From Streptomyces ipomoeae 91-03 (GTDB taxonomy: Bacteria; Actinomycetota; Actinomycetes; Streptomycetales; Streptomycetaceae), in contig NZ_AEJC01000338.1 of the NCBI RefSeq assembly GCF_000317595.1, forward strand, positions 1 to 32,855: DNA of 32,855 nt, given 5' to 3'. The notes under the pieces were generated by a model. It worked only from the letters and a program-made list of their open reading frames with translations. It searched no databases and was not told where the DNA came from. Each line of letters starts with the position of its first letter. The stretch's first letter is position 1. The position numbers were made by a program, and so were the translations under genes. Of the stretch, positions 1 to 6,658 are shown piece by piece.

Positions 1-238
1 GCCGCCCGCTCCACGAACCCCTTGACCGCCTTGGAGGCCAGCCCGGCCGTGGCGACCTGGTAGTGGATGCGCCAGCCGCTGTCGTTGTCTAAGGCACGCC
101 CCCGGTACGACCACCAGGTGTACGGCCCCTCGACGTCCGGATGCAGGGCGCGCATGACGTCGAGGTACGCGCCGTCACCCTAGTCGAAGACCCGCCCCGC
201 CACGAAGCCGCGTACAGGCCCGCGCAGGCCTTGGACCT
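1..238 (-). pseudogene. Exodeoxyribonuclease III (Xth/ExoA-like) remnant, C-terminal part
   Basis: Read on the minus strand from about 238 towards 1, one frame gives a stretch typical of the C-terminal third of actinobacterial exonuclease III: HPDVEGPYTWWSYRGRALDN, then GWRIHYQVATAGL, then a helix ending VKGFVERA, running off the edge. The frame is broken by an in-frame TAG (plus 180-182) between VFD and GDGAYLDV, a place where family members read through. The Asp usually found in the WRIDY motif is His here. No start codon or N-terminal two-thirds exists, because the rluB stop lies at 239. I infer a decayed copy: truncated at the 5' end, with a nonsense codon and a substituted conserved residue. 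Family assignment rests on recalled motifs; whether the gene continues left of position 1 cannot be seen. Confidence 0.6.
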
Positions 239-1309
239 CTAGAGGTCGACCTCCTGCATCAGCATCCCGACCTCGGTGTTGGACAGCCGGCGCAGCCAGC
301 CCGACTTCTGGTCGCCGAGGGTGATGGGCCCGAAGGCGGTGCGGACGAGCTTGTCGACGGGGAAGCCGGCCTCGGCCAGCATCCGGCGCACGATGTGCTT
401 GCGCCCCTCGTGGAGGGTGACCTCGACGAGGTAGTTCTTCCCGGTCTGCTCGACGACCCGGAAGTGGTCCGCGCGCGCGTAGCCGTCCTCCAGCTGGATG
501 CCGTCCTTGAGCCGCTTGCCCAGGTCTCGCGGGATCGGGCCGACGATGTGCGCGACGTAGGTCTTCTTGACGCCGTACTTGGGGTGGGTCAGCCGGTGCG
601 CCAGCTCGCCGTGGTTGGTGAGCAGGATGACGCCCTCGGTCTCGGTGTCCAGGCGGCCCACGTGGAAGAGCCGGGTCTCGCGGTTGGTGACGTAGTCACC
701 GAGGCACTGCCGGCCCTCCGGGTCCTCCATGGTCGACACGACACCGGCGGGCTTGTTGAGCGAGAAGAACTGGTACGACTGCGTGGCGACGGTCAGGCCG
801 TCGACCCTGACCTCGTCCTTCTCCGGGTCGACCCGCCTGCCCTGCTCGGTGACGATCTCGCCGTTGACCTCGACCCGGGCCTGCTCGATCAGCTCCTCGC
901 AGGCGCGCCGGGAGCCGTATCCGGCGCGCGCGAGCACCTTCTGCAGCCGCTCGCCCTCCTGCTCGGCACCGGGGAACGTCTTGGGCAGCTTGATGTCCTT
1001 CTTGCCGGCGTACCGCTCCCGGTTCCGCTCCTCGGCCCGCGCGTCGTACTCACGCGAGGTCGCCGGGGCCGTACGGCCGCGCCCGCCCTGCTGGGGCTGC
1101 TTCGGCCCGCCCTTGGCGCCGCCGCGCGCGGAGGCGCCGCGCCCGGACTTCGGGCCGTCCTTCGTCGCCCCGGGGCCCACGTCGTAGCGGCGCTCCTCGG
1201 GGCGGGGCTTGCGGGGACGGCCCTGGCCGCCCTGCTTCTGGTCCCTGTTGTTGCCGGCACCGCGGTAGTTACCGCGCCCGCCGCTCTTGCCGCTGCCGCT
1301 GCTTCGCAT
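239..1309 (-). CDS. rluB: 23S rRNA pseudouridine synthase, RluB/RsuA family
   Basis: 356 aa from ATG 1307-1309. An in-frame TTG one codon earlier is less likely, because the ATG overlaps the scpB stop as TGATG, a translational-coupling arrangement. Residues 1 to about 105 are a Gly/Arg/Lys/Gln-rich disordered tail, unusually long for the family. An S4 RNA-binding domain starts near 119 (ERLQKVLARAGYGSRRACEE). The catalytic domain carries GRLDTETEGVILLTN around residue 220, whose Asp is the expected nucleophile, and later HEGRKHIVRRM. In E. coli RluB makes pseudouridine at 23S U2605; the matching nucleotide of this window's 23S gene is near 29769. It is last in the parA-RHH-scpA-scpB-rluB operon, an arrangement also recalled from M. 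tuberculosis (Rv1711). The exact target uridine is inferred from the family. Confidence 0.93.
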   Translation of the reverse strand: MRSSGSGKSGGRGNYRGAGNNRDQKQGGQGRPRKPRPEERRYDVGPGATKDGPKSGRGASARGGAKGGPKQPQQGGRGRTAPATSREYDARAEERNRERYAGKKDIKLPKTFPGAEQEGERLQKVLARAGYGSRRACEELIEQARVEVNGEIVTEQGRRVDPEKDEVRVDGLTVATQSYQFFSLNKPAGVVSTMEDPEGRQCLGDYVTNRETRLFHVGRLDTETEGVILLTNHGELAHRLTHPKYGVKKTYVAHIVGPIPRDLGKRLKDGIQLEDGYARADHFRVVEQTGKNYLVEVTLHEGRKHIVRRMLAEAGFPVDKLVRTAFGPITLGDQKSGWLRRLSNTEVGMLMQEVDL

Positions 1310-1983
1310 CAAAGTTCCGTCGTCGTCGTGTCAGTCATGGCCGACGTGGGACCGTCGTCCGGGTCCGGTGCATCCGGATCGAACGACGGTACGGCTTCCT
1401 GGGTCTCGGCCTCGATCGCCTCCGCCTCCGGGAGGAAGGGCGCGAGCTCCGGGAGCTCGTCCAGGCCGCGCAGGCCCATCCGCTCCAGGAAGTAGTTCGT
1501 CGTCCTGTACAGGATCGCACCTGTTTCGGGTTCCGTGCCCGCCTCCTCGACCAGACCGCGTTGCAGGAGGGTCCGCATGACACCGTCGCAGTTGACTCCT
1601 CGTACGGCCGAGACACGGCTACGGCTGACCGGCTGCCGGTACGCGACCACGGCCAGCGTCTCCAGCGCGGCCTGGGTGAGCCGCGCCTGCTGTCCGTCGA
1701 GCACGAACCGCTCGACGGCGGCGGCGTACTCGGGCCGGGTGTAGAACCGCCAGCCCCCGGCGATCAGCCGCAGCTCGAACCCGCGCCCCTGCACCGTGTA
1801 CTCGTCGGCCAGTTCCCTGAGCGCCTTGCCGATCTGCCGCTTGGGCCGCTCGAGGATCTTGCTCAGATGCTCCTCGGTCGCGGGCTCGTCCACGACCATG
1901 AGAACGGCCTCCAGGGCGGGCTTGAGGTCGAGGCCGGCGACGGTCCGCAGACCCGCGGGCGCCTCGGTGGTCTCCTCGCTCAC
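1309..1983 (-). CDS. scpB: Segregation and condensation protein B
   Basis: 224 aa. ScpB is the winged-helix dimer that joins ScpA and SMC in the bacterial condensin that compacts and helps segregate the chromosome. The first winged helix spans roughly residues 20-95 (LKPALEAVLMVVDEPATEEH at its start). The second follows with LETLAVVAYRQPVSRSRVSA, the most conserved family block, and VMRTLLQRGLVEEAG. The tail after about residue 185 is acidic and probably disordered. The start is GTG at 1981-1983, which overlaps the scpA stop as GTGA; the gene's own TGA overlaps the rluB ATG. Both junctions suggest coupled translation. The length is normal. The smc gene is not in the window. Confidence 0.95.
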   Translation of the reverse strand: MSEETTEAPAGLRTVAGLDLKPALEAVLMVVDEPATEEHLSKILERPKRQIGKALRELADEYTVQGRGFELRLIAGGWRFYTRPEYAAAVERFVLDGQQARLTQAALETLAVVAYRQPVSRSRVSAVRGVNCDGVMRTLLQRGLVEEAGTEPETGAILYRTTNYFLERMGLRGLDELPELAPFLPEAEAIEAETQEAVPSFDPDAPDPDDGPTSAMTDTTTTEL

Positions 1984-3182
1984 GACTTCTCCTCCTTCAC
2001 AGGCTCCGGCGCCCGGTCGAACTCGTCCGTGACCAGGGGCTCCTCACCCTCATCCCCGCCGGTCCAGCGCACGATCAGATCCCCGAGCGCGGTCTCCTGG
2101 TCCAGCGCCACCGCCTTCTCCCGGTACAGCTCCAACAGCGCGAGGAACCGGGCCACGACGGTCAACGTGTCATCGGTGTCCTCGACGAGCACCCGGAAGC
2201 TGGCCTCCCCCAGCTCCCGCAGCCGGGCCACGACGATCCCGGCCTGCTCCTGCACACTCACCAGGGGCGCGTGAATGTGGTCGACGTACACCTGGGGCTT
2301 CGGCTTCGGCTGCATCGCCTTGACGGCCAGCTTGGCGAATCCTTCCGCCCCGATGCTGATGACCACCTCGGGCAACAGCTCGGCATGCTGCGGCTCCAGC
2401 CCGACGGTACGCGGATAGCGCCGGGCCTCCTCGTCCAGCCGCCGGTTGAAGATGTCGGCGATCTGTTTGTACGCGCGGTACTGAAGCAGCCGGGCGAACA
2501 GCAGATCCCGAGCTTCGAGCAACGCCAGGTCGGCCTCGTCCTCGACCTCGGCGGCGGGCAACAGCCTGGCCGCCTTCAGGTCGAGCAGTGTGGCGGCGAC
2601 GACAAGAAACTCCGTCGTCTCGTCCAGGTCCCAGTCCGGCCCCATGGCCCGGATATGCGCCATGAACTCATCGGTGACCTTGGAAAGCGCCACCTCGGTG
2701 ACGTCCAGCTTGTGCTTGGAGATCAACTGGAGGAGGAGATCGAACGGGCCCTCGAAGTTGGAGAGCCGGACTTTGAAGACCCCGTCGTCGGCACCCTCGG
2801 CCACCGGGTCCGTGGGCGCGGCCCCGGCCGCCGAAGGCGACTCGGGCCCCCCGGGCCCCCCGGGCCCCGGCGCGGCTTCGGCTTCGGCTTCGGCTTCGGC
2901 TTCGGCTTCGGCTTCGGCTTCGGCTTCGGCTTCGGCTTCGGCTTCGGCGGGAACGGCGGCGGGGGGTGCCTCGTCACCGGCGTCCGCGTTGTGCCCACCG
3001 GCGTCAGCCGCAGAGCCGGCCTCAGCCGACGACTCGATCCCCGCCGAAGGCGGCGGCTCGGCCTCCGTCAAAGGCGGCTCGGTCGGCGGAGCGGGCGGCG
3101 CGGCCCCCGGCCCCCTCCCCAACGCACGCCGGCGTCCGGCAGTGCCGCCGGAAGCCGTGGGCGAGACGTTGTTCGAGGCCAT
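1980..3182 (-). CDS. scpA: Segregation and condensation protein A (kleisin) with Glu-Ala repeat tail
   Basis: 400 aa, ATG start. The kleisin domain begins near residue 137 (FKVRLSNFEGPFDLLLQLIS, the ScpA signature) and continues through KLDVTEVALSKVTDEFMAHI to the C-terminal winged helix (EASFRVLVEDTDDTLTVVAR), which binds the SMC head. The first ~136 residues are a low-complexity Ala/Pro/Glu/Gly extension absent from typical ScpA proteins of about 250-270 aa. Inside it, residues ~80-103 are an unbroken (Glu-Ala)12 tract encoded by a perfect hexanucleotide repeat. There is a 19-nt gap to the upstream RHH-like gene and a GTGA overlap with scpB. An internal start just before the kleisin domain would avoid the tail, but the upstream frame keeps strong Streptomyces codon bias, so I kept the long form. 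Confidence 0.92.
   Translation of the reverse strand: MASNNVSPTASGGTAGRRRALGRGPGAAPPAPPTEPPLTEAEPPPSAGIESSAEAGSAADAGGHNADAGDEAPPAAVPAEAEAEAEAEAEAEAEAEAEAEAEAAPGPGGPGGPESPSAAGAAPTDPVAEGADDGVFKVRLSNFEGPFDLLLQLISKHKLDVTEVALSKVTDEFMAHIRAMGPDWDLDETTEFLVVAATLLDLKAARLLPAAEVEDEADLALLEARDLLFARLLQYRAYKQIADIFNRRLDEEARRYPRTVGLEPQHAELLPEVVISIGAEGFAKLAVKAMQPKPKPQVYVDHIHAPLVSVQEQAGIVVARLRELGEASFRVLVEDTDDTLTVVARFLALLELYREKAVALDQETALGDLIVRWTGGDEGEEPLVTDEFDRAPEPVKEEKS
2875..2946. repeat. Perfect hexanucleotide microsatellite (GCTTCG)12 inside scpA
   Basis: Twelve uninterrupted copies of GCTTCG on the plus strand. On the coding (minus) strand they read GCC-GAA and give alternating Ala-Glu in ScpA. The unit is six bases, so slippage changes length without breaking the frame. 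Every unit uses the same two codons, which suggests recent expansion by replication slippage rather than selection on an old protein repeat. Confidence 0.97.
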
Positions 3183-3201
3183 AGCCCCCGCAGGCTACCG
3201 C

Positions 3202-3807
3202 CTACCGCCCACGAAGCCGACGTACCAGGATGCTGGCGTCGCCCCGGGACTCCAGGTCGGCCAGCACCACGGCGACGGCTTCCCGGACGATCCGCCCCCG
3301 GTCGACGGCGAGCCCGTGCTCCCCGCGCAGCACCAGCCGGGCGTGCTCCAGGTCCATCAGCTCCTCGGCGGAGACATACACGGTGATCTTCTCGTCGTGC
3401 CGCTCCCGCCCACTGGGCCGGCGCCCGGCGGCCCGCCCCCGCTTGCGCGGCGCGGCTGCCCCGGCGGCACCGGCAGCCGCGGCTCCGGCGGCAGAACCTT
3501 CCTGCGCCGCTCCCTGACGCCGAGCGGGGGCAGTCCGGTCAACCCCGGCGGAGCGGCTGCGCGGCTGCTCCCCACCGTCGGCCTCCGCGTCCGCGGCCAC
3601 ATGCTCGGACCCCTCGCCGTCACCGCTCTGCACGGGCACGGACGGCGGCGCGTCCTCCGTGGCGGCGGCCCCGTCGCTGTCCCCGGCGGGAGCGGGCACC
3701 CGGGCTTCTCCGTTGGCCCCCCGCCGGGGAGTGGACGGCTGAAGCGCCATTCCCCCTGTCGTACGGAAGAGTTCGTCGGCCCCCGGCAGACTCACTCGGC
3801 GTGACAC
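3202..3807 (-). CDS. RHH-like putative DNA-binding protein between parA and scpA
   Basis: 201 aa, not assigned to a named family. Residues 1 to about 133 are Ala/Gly/Pro/Arg-rich and probably disordered. The C-terminal ~65 residues look folded: a short strand (KITVYVS), a helix (AEELMDLEHARLVLRGEHG) and a second helix (DRGRIVREAVAVVLADL). This strand-helix-helix order is that of ribbon-helix-helix DNA-binding proteins. The start is GTG 3805-3807, with GAGG about 10 nt upstream and a 16-bp overlap with parA. GTG 3793-3795, which would make a GTGA overlap with the parA stop, is an alternative that removes only four residues. Its place directly after a ParA-type ATPase and before scpA suggests a partner in chromosome organisation. 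The fold call is pattern-based; the function is inference. Confidence 0.8.
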   Translation of the reverse strand: MSRRVSLPGADELFRTTGGMALQPSTPRRGANGEARVPAPAGDSDGAAATEDAPPSVPVQSGDGEGSEHVAADAEADGGEQPRSRSAGVDRTAPARRQGAAQEGSAAGAAAAGAAGAAAPRKRGRAAGRRPSGRERHDEKITVYVSAEELMDLEHARLVLRGEHGLAVDRGRIVREAVAVVLADLESRGDASILVRRLRGR

Positions 3808-4970
3808 CGGGCGAGCACCTCCCTGGCGAGCTGGCGGTAGGCGGCGGCACCGACGGAGTTGGAGGCGTAGGTGGTGATCGGCTCACCGGCGACCGTGGTC
3901 TCCGGGAAGCGGACCGTACGTCCGATGACCGTGTGGTAGACGTGGTCGTCGAACGCCTCGACGACACGGGCGAGCACCTCACGGCTGTGGACGGTGCGCG
4001 AGTCGTACATCGTGGCGAGGATGCCGTCGAGCTCCAGCTCGGGGTTGAGCCGTTCCTGCACCTTCTCGATGGTCTCCGTCAGCAGCGCGACACCGCGCAG
4101 GGCGAAGAACTCGCACTCCAGCGGCACGATCACCTTGTGCGCGGCGGTCAGGGCGTTCACGGTGAGCAGGCCGAGCGAGGGCTGACAGTCGATCACGATG
4201 TAGTCGTAGTCGGCCATCAGCGGCTTCAGCGCCCGCTGGAGCGTCGACTCGCGCGCGACCTCGGAGACCAGCTGCACCTCGGCGGCGGACAGGTCGATGT
4301 TGCTCGGCAGCAGGTCCATGTTGGGGACCGCGGTCTTGAGCAGGACCTCGTCCGCCGACATGCCCCGCTCCATGAGCAGGTTGTAGACGGTGAGGTCGAG
4401 CTCCATCGGGTTCACGCCGAGGCCGACCGACAGGGCGCCCTGCGGGTCGAAGTCGACGAGGAGGACCCGGCGGCCGTACTCCGCGAGCGCGGCACCCAGG
4501 TTGATGGTCGACGTCGTCTTGCCGACGCCGCCCTTCTGGTTGCACATCGCGATGATCGTCGCGGGGCCGTGACTGGTCAGCGGACCCGGGATCGGGAAGT
4601 AGGGCAGCGGGCGACCGGTCGGGCCGATGCGCTCGCGGCGCTGGCGGGCCGCGTCGGGCGCGAGCGTCGCCGCGTACTCCGGATCGGGCTCGTACTCGGC
4701 GTCCGGGTCGTAGAAGTGCCCGTCGGGCAGCTCGTCGTAGTCGGCGAAGTGGTTGTGGACCTCGCCACTTCCGTCGCCGGCCATGGCGTTCACGTGTTGG
4801 CCATCCATGCTCTGGTGTGCTGGCTGGGTCACTCCTGAGGACTGGTGACCCTGGTGGGCTGCGAAGGTGCGGACAGCGACGGAGCCGACGGCCGCGAACC
4901 CCGTGGGTCCCGAGACCCGCGCAGGCATTCCTGGTTGACCACCCCCGGGAGTAAATGTCGACTCATTCAC
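3792..4970 (-). CDS. parA: Orphan ParA/Soj-family ATPase
   Basis: 392 aa. Residues 1-135 are a variable, Gln/His-rich then acidic extension. The ATPase domain begins at about 137 with a deviant Walker A, KGGVGKT (146-152), followed by FDPQG (174-178) and VIDCQPSLGLLTVNAL (the Walker A' and B region). These motifs define ParA proteins that bind DNA nonspecifically as ATP dimers. No ParB follows; the next gene encodes an RHH-like protein, then scpA. The main Streptomyces parAB pair lies near the origin, so this is an additional ParA; the same position is known in M. tuberculosis (Rv1708). The start is GTG 4968-4970, with AAGGAGGT ending 10 nt upstream, an excellent ribosome-binding site (RBS). 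The gene opens the five-gene operon. The symbol marks the family; this is not the oriC-proximal parA. Confidence 0.9.
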   Translation of the reverse strand: MNESTFTPGGGQPGMPARVSGPTGFAAVGSVAVRTFAAHQGHQSSGVTQPAHQSMDGQHVNAMAGDGSGEVHNHFADYDELPDGHFYDPDAEYEPDPEYAATLAPDAARQRRERIGPTGRPLPYFPIPGPLTSHGPATIIAMCNQKGGVGKTTSTINLGAALAEYGRRVLLVDFDPQGALSVGLGVNPMELDLTVYNLLMERGMSADEVLLKTAVPNMDLLPSNIDLSAAEVQLVSEVARESTLQRALKPLMADYDYIVIDCQPSLGLLTVNALTAAHKVIVPLECEFFALRGVALLTETIEKVQERLNPELELDGILATMYDSRTVHSREVLARVVEAFDDHVYHTVIGRTVRFPETTVAGEPITTYASNSVGAAAYRQLAREVLARCHAE

Positions 4971-5042
4971 AAGTCGTCTTACCTCCTTGGTGACCAGGAA
5001 ACTTCTAGACAGGTCAGCGTGGCACCATGCCGACGGTTGGCG

Positions 5043-5072
5043 ACTCTATGGCGTGTCGGCGGTCCGCAGCAA
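5043..5072 (-). promoter_or_regulatory. Candidate promoter of the parA-scp operon
   Basis: On the minus strand, TTGCTG (plus 5067-5072) and TAGAGT (plus 5043-5048) are 18 bp apart. TAGAGT fits the -10 consensus of vegetative (HrdB) Streptomyces promoters well; the -35 is a partial match to TTGACN. The start point would lie near 5036, about 65 nt before the parA GTG. Confidence 0.45.
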
Positions 5073-5148
5073 CACAATCCGCCGGACCCGGCCCGATGTG
5101 TCGGCAATGAAACATGCGGCTGTCAAGGGCGTAGGGCCGTCGCACAGC

Positions 5149-5172
5149 AGGTTTCACCGGTGCGTGAAACCT
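5149..5172. promoter_or_regulatory. Split inverted repeat with parS-like half-sites
   Basis: AGGTTTCAC (5149-5157) and GTGAAACCT (5164-5172) are perfect 9-bp inverted arms around the 6-bp spacer CGGTGC. The inner seven bases of each arm, GTTTCAC and GTGAAAC, are exactly the half-sites of canonical parS (GTTTCACGTGAAAC), but parS has no spacer. The element lies 77 bp upstream of the candidate parA -35. It may be a binding site for the operon's RHH-like protein, a diverged ParB site, or just an RNA hairpin. Confidence 0.6.
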
Positions 5173-5232
5173 CCGAAGGGTTACGTTCGAGGCGAGTTGC
5201 GCGAGTGTCGCAAAGTGACCATACACACATTG

Positions 5233-5261
5233 GGCCGGACCTTGTCGGGCAAGATCCGGCC
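5233..5261 (-). terminator. Probable ald transcription terminator
   Basis: A strong hairpin: GGCCGGA (5233-5239) pairs with TCCGGCC (5255-5261), then one mismatch, then CTTG/CAAG around the loop TCGGG. It sits about 70 nt past the ald stop in the ald direction. There is no clear U-run, which is common in Streptomyces terminators. Confidence 0.55.
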
Positions 5262-5333
5262 GGGACTGTGCTGTTGACGACCTGTGTTGACGTATCGCCT
5301 TTTACCGAAAGGTGACTTAAAGCCGCCGGTCGG

Positions 5334-6449
5334 TCAGCCGAGCAGCGACGCCAACTCGACGTGCTCCAGGCCGTGCGCCTGTGCGACCTCCCGGTAAACC
5401 ACCTTGCCGTCATGGGTGTTGAGACCCCTGGCCAGCGCCGGGTCGCGGCGCGCCGCCTCCGCCCAGCCGTGGTCGGCGAGTTCGACGATGTACGGCAGCG
5501 TGGCGTTGGTGAGGGCGTAGGTGGAGGTGTTGGGCACCGCGCCGGGCATGTTGGCGACGCAGTAGAAGACCGACTCGTGGACCTTGAAGGTCGGCTCGGC
5601 GTGGGTGGTGGGCCGGGAGTCCTCGAAGCAGCCGCCCTGGTCGATCGCGATGTCGACAAGGACACTTCCCGGCTTCATCCGCGAGACGAGCTCGTTGGTG
5701 ACCAGCTTCGGCGCCTTGGCGCCCGGGATGAGGACGGCGCCGATGACGAGGTCGGCCTCGAGGCAGGCCTTCTCCAGTTCGAAGGCGTTGGAGACGACGG
5801 TCTGGATCTTGGTGCCGAAGATCCTGTCGGCTTCCTTGAGCTTGTTGATGTCCTTGTCGAGCAGGGTCACGTGGAAGCCCATGCCGATGGCGATCTGCGC
5901 GGCGTTCCAGCCCGAGACACCGCCGCCGATGACGACCGCGCGCCCGGCCTGCACGCCCGGCACACCGCCGGGGAGCACCCCGCGTCCGCCGTTGGCGCGC
6001 ATCAGATGGTAGGCGCCGACCTGCGGGGCGAGCCGGCCGGCCACCTCGGACATGGGCGCGAGCAGCGGGAGGGCCCGGCCGGGCAGCTCGACCGTCTCGT
6101 ATGCGATCGCGGTCGTGCCGGACTCGACGAGGGCGTCCGTGCACTCCTTGGAGGCGGCGAGGTGGAGGTAGGTGAAGAGCGTCTGGTCCTTGCGGAGGCG
6201 GTGGTACTCCTCGGCGATGGGCTCCTTGACCTTGAGCAGCAGGTCGGCGGTGGCCCACACCTCGTCGGCGGCCGCCAGGATCTCGGCGCCGGCGGCGACG
6301 TACTCCCCGTCCGGGATCGACGAGCCGACACCGGCGCCCTGCTCGATGACGACCTGATGGCCGTGGCGCACCAGCTCGTGCACGCCGGCCGGGGTGATCG
6401 CCACTCGGAACTCGTTGTTCTTGACCTCGCGGGGGATGCCGACCTTCAC
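5334..6449 (-). CDS. ald: L-alanine dehydrogenase
   Basis: 371 aa from GTG 6447-6449. The enzyme catalyses NAD-dependent interconversion of L-alanine and pyruvate plus ammonia in the cytoplasm. With this start the numbering matches M. tuberculosis Ald: Arg15 (NNEFR), Lys75 (LLLKVKEP) and His96 (LFTYLH), the pyruvate-binding and catalytic residues. The Rossmann motif [13 protein letters not shown] follows at about 169-181, and VDIAIDQGG carries the expected catalytic Asp near 270. An RBS-like AAGGA lies 11 nt upstream; GTG 6456-6458 is an alternative start but is only 2 nt from that RBS. The reading frame stays open further upstream, to 6539, but without homology. A hairpin terminator follows, and an AT-richer repeat region lies about 165-210 nt upstream. 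Mycobacterial ald is controlled by the Lrp-type regulator AldR; no such gene is in this window. Confidence 0.95.
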   Translation of the reverse strand: MKVGIPREVKNNEFRVAITPAGVHELVRHGHQVVIEQGAGVGSSIPDGEYVAAGAEILAAADEVWATADLLLKVKEPIAEEYHRLRKDQTLFTYLHLAASKECTDALVESGTTAIAYETVELPGRALPLLAPMSEVAGRLAPQVGAYHLMRANGGRGVLPGGVPGVQAGRAVVIGGGVSGWNAAQIAIGMGFHVTLLDKDINKLKEADRIFGTKIQTVVSNAFELEKACLEADLVIGAVLIPGAKAPKLVTNELVSRMKPGSVLVDIAIDQGGCFEDSRPTTHAEPTFKVHESVFYCVANMPGAVPNTSTYALTNATLPYIVELADHGWAEAARRDPALARGLNTHDGKVVYREVAQAHGLEHVELASLLG

Positions 6450-6614
6450 GTCGATCACGGTCCTTGGATCGCAGGGGTGTGGGGGCTTGCGCGCACAGGC
6501 GGTACATGCCTGGGCAATGCATGACATACCCGTACGCATAGGAGCGCACCGGGAGACACCGCAGGAGAACCGGCGGCGCAGCCAGTCTAATGAAGGTACC
6601 CCCGCTGTCTAGCC

Positions 6615-6658
6615 TTTCAATGCATCAATCTTTCGCAGATGCACTACGGATTTCGCAG
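6615..6658. promoter_or_regulatory. Repeat cluster upstream of ald (possible operator)
   Basis: TTTCGCAG occurs at 6631-6638 and again at 6651-6658, exactly 20 bp apart; a degenerate third copy starts at 6615. An inverted pair, TGCATC (6621-6626) and GATGCA (6638-6643), is interleaved. The segment is clearly AT-richer than its surroundings, overlaps the last codons of the STAND gene and lies upstream of ald. Two-turn spacing suggests a multimeric regulator, perhaps Lrp/AsnC type, but this is inference. Confidence 0.35.

Noticed and set aside
235..246. 12-bp palindrome ACCTCTAGAGGT at the rluB stop
   Set aside because: No loop for an RNA hairpin and no second copy; too short to call an attachment or recombination site.
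395..1495. Long plus-strand open frame across rluB and scpB
   Set aside because: High-GC shadow of rluB and scpB; no homology or RBS, and it cuts across two conserved genes.
5272..5292. TGTTGACG direct repeat (5272-5279 and 5285-5292)
   Set aside because: Only 8 bp, on the strand opposite the flanking genes and next to the ald terminator; chance is likely.
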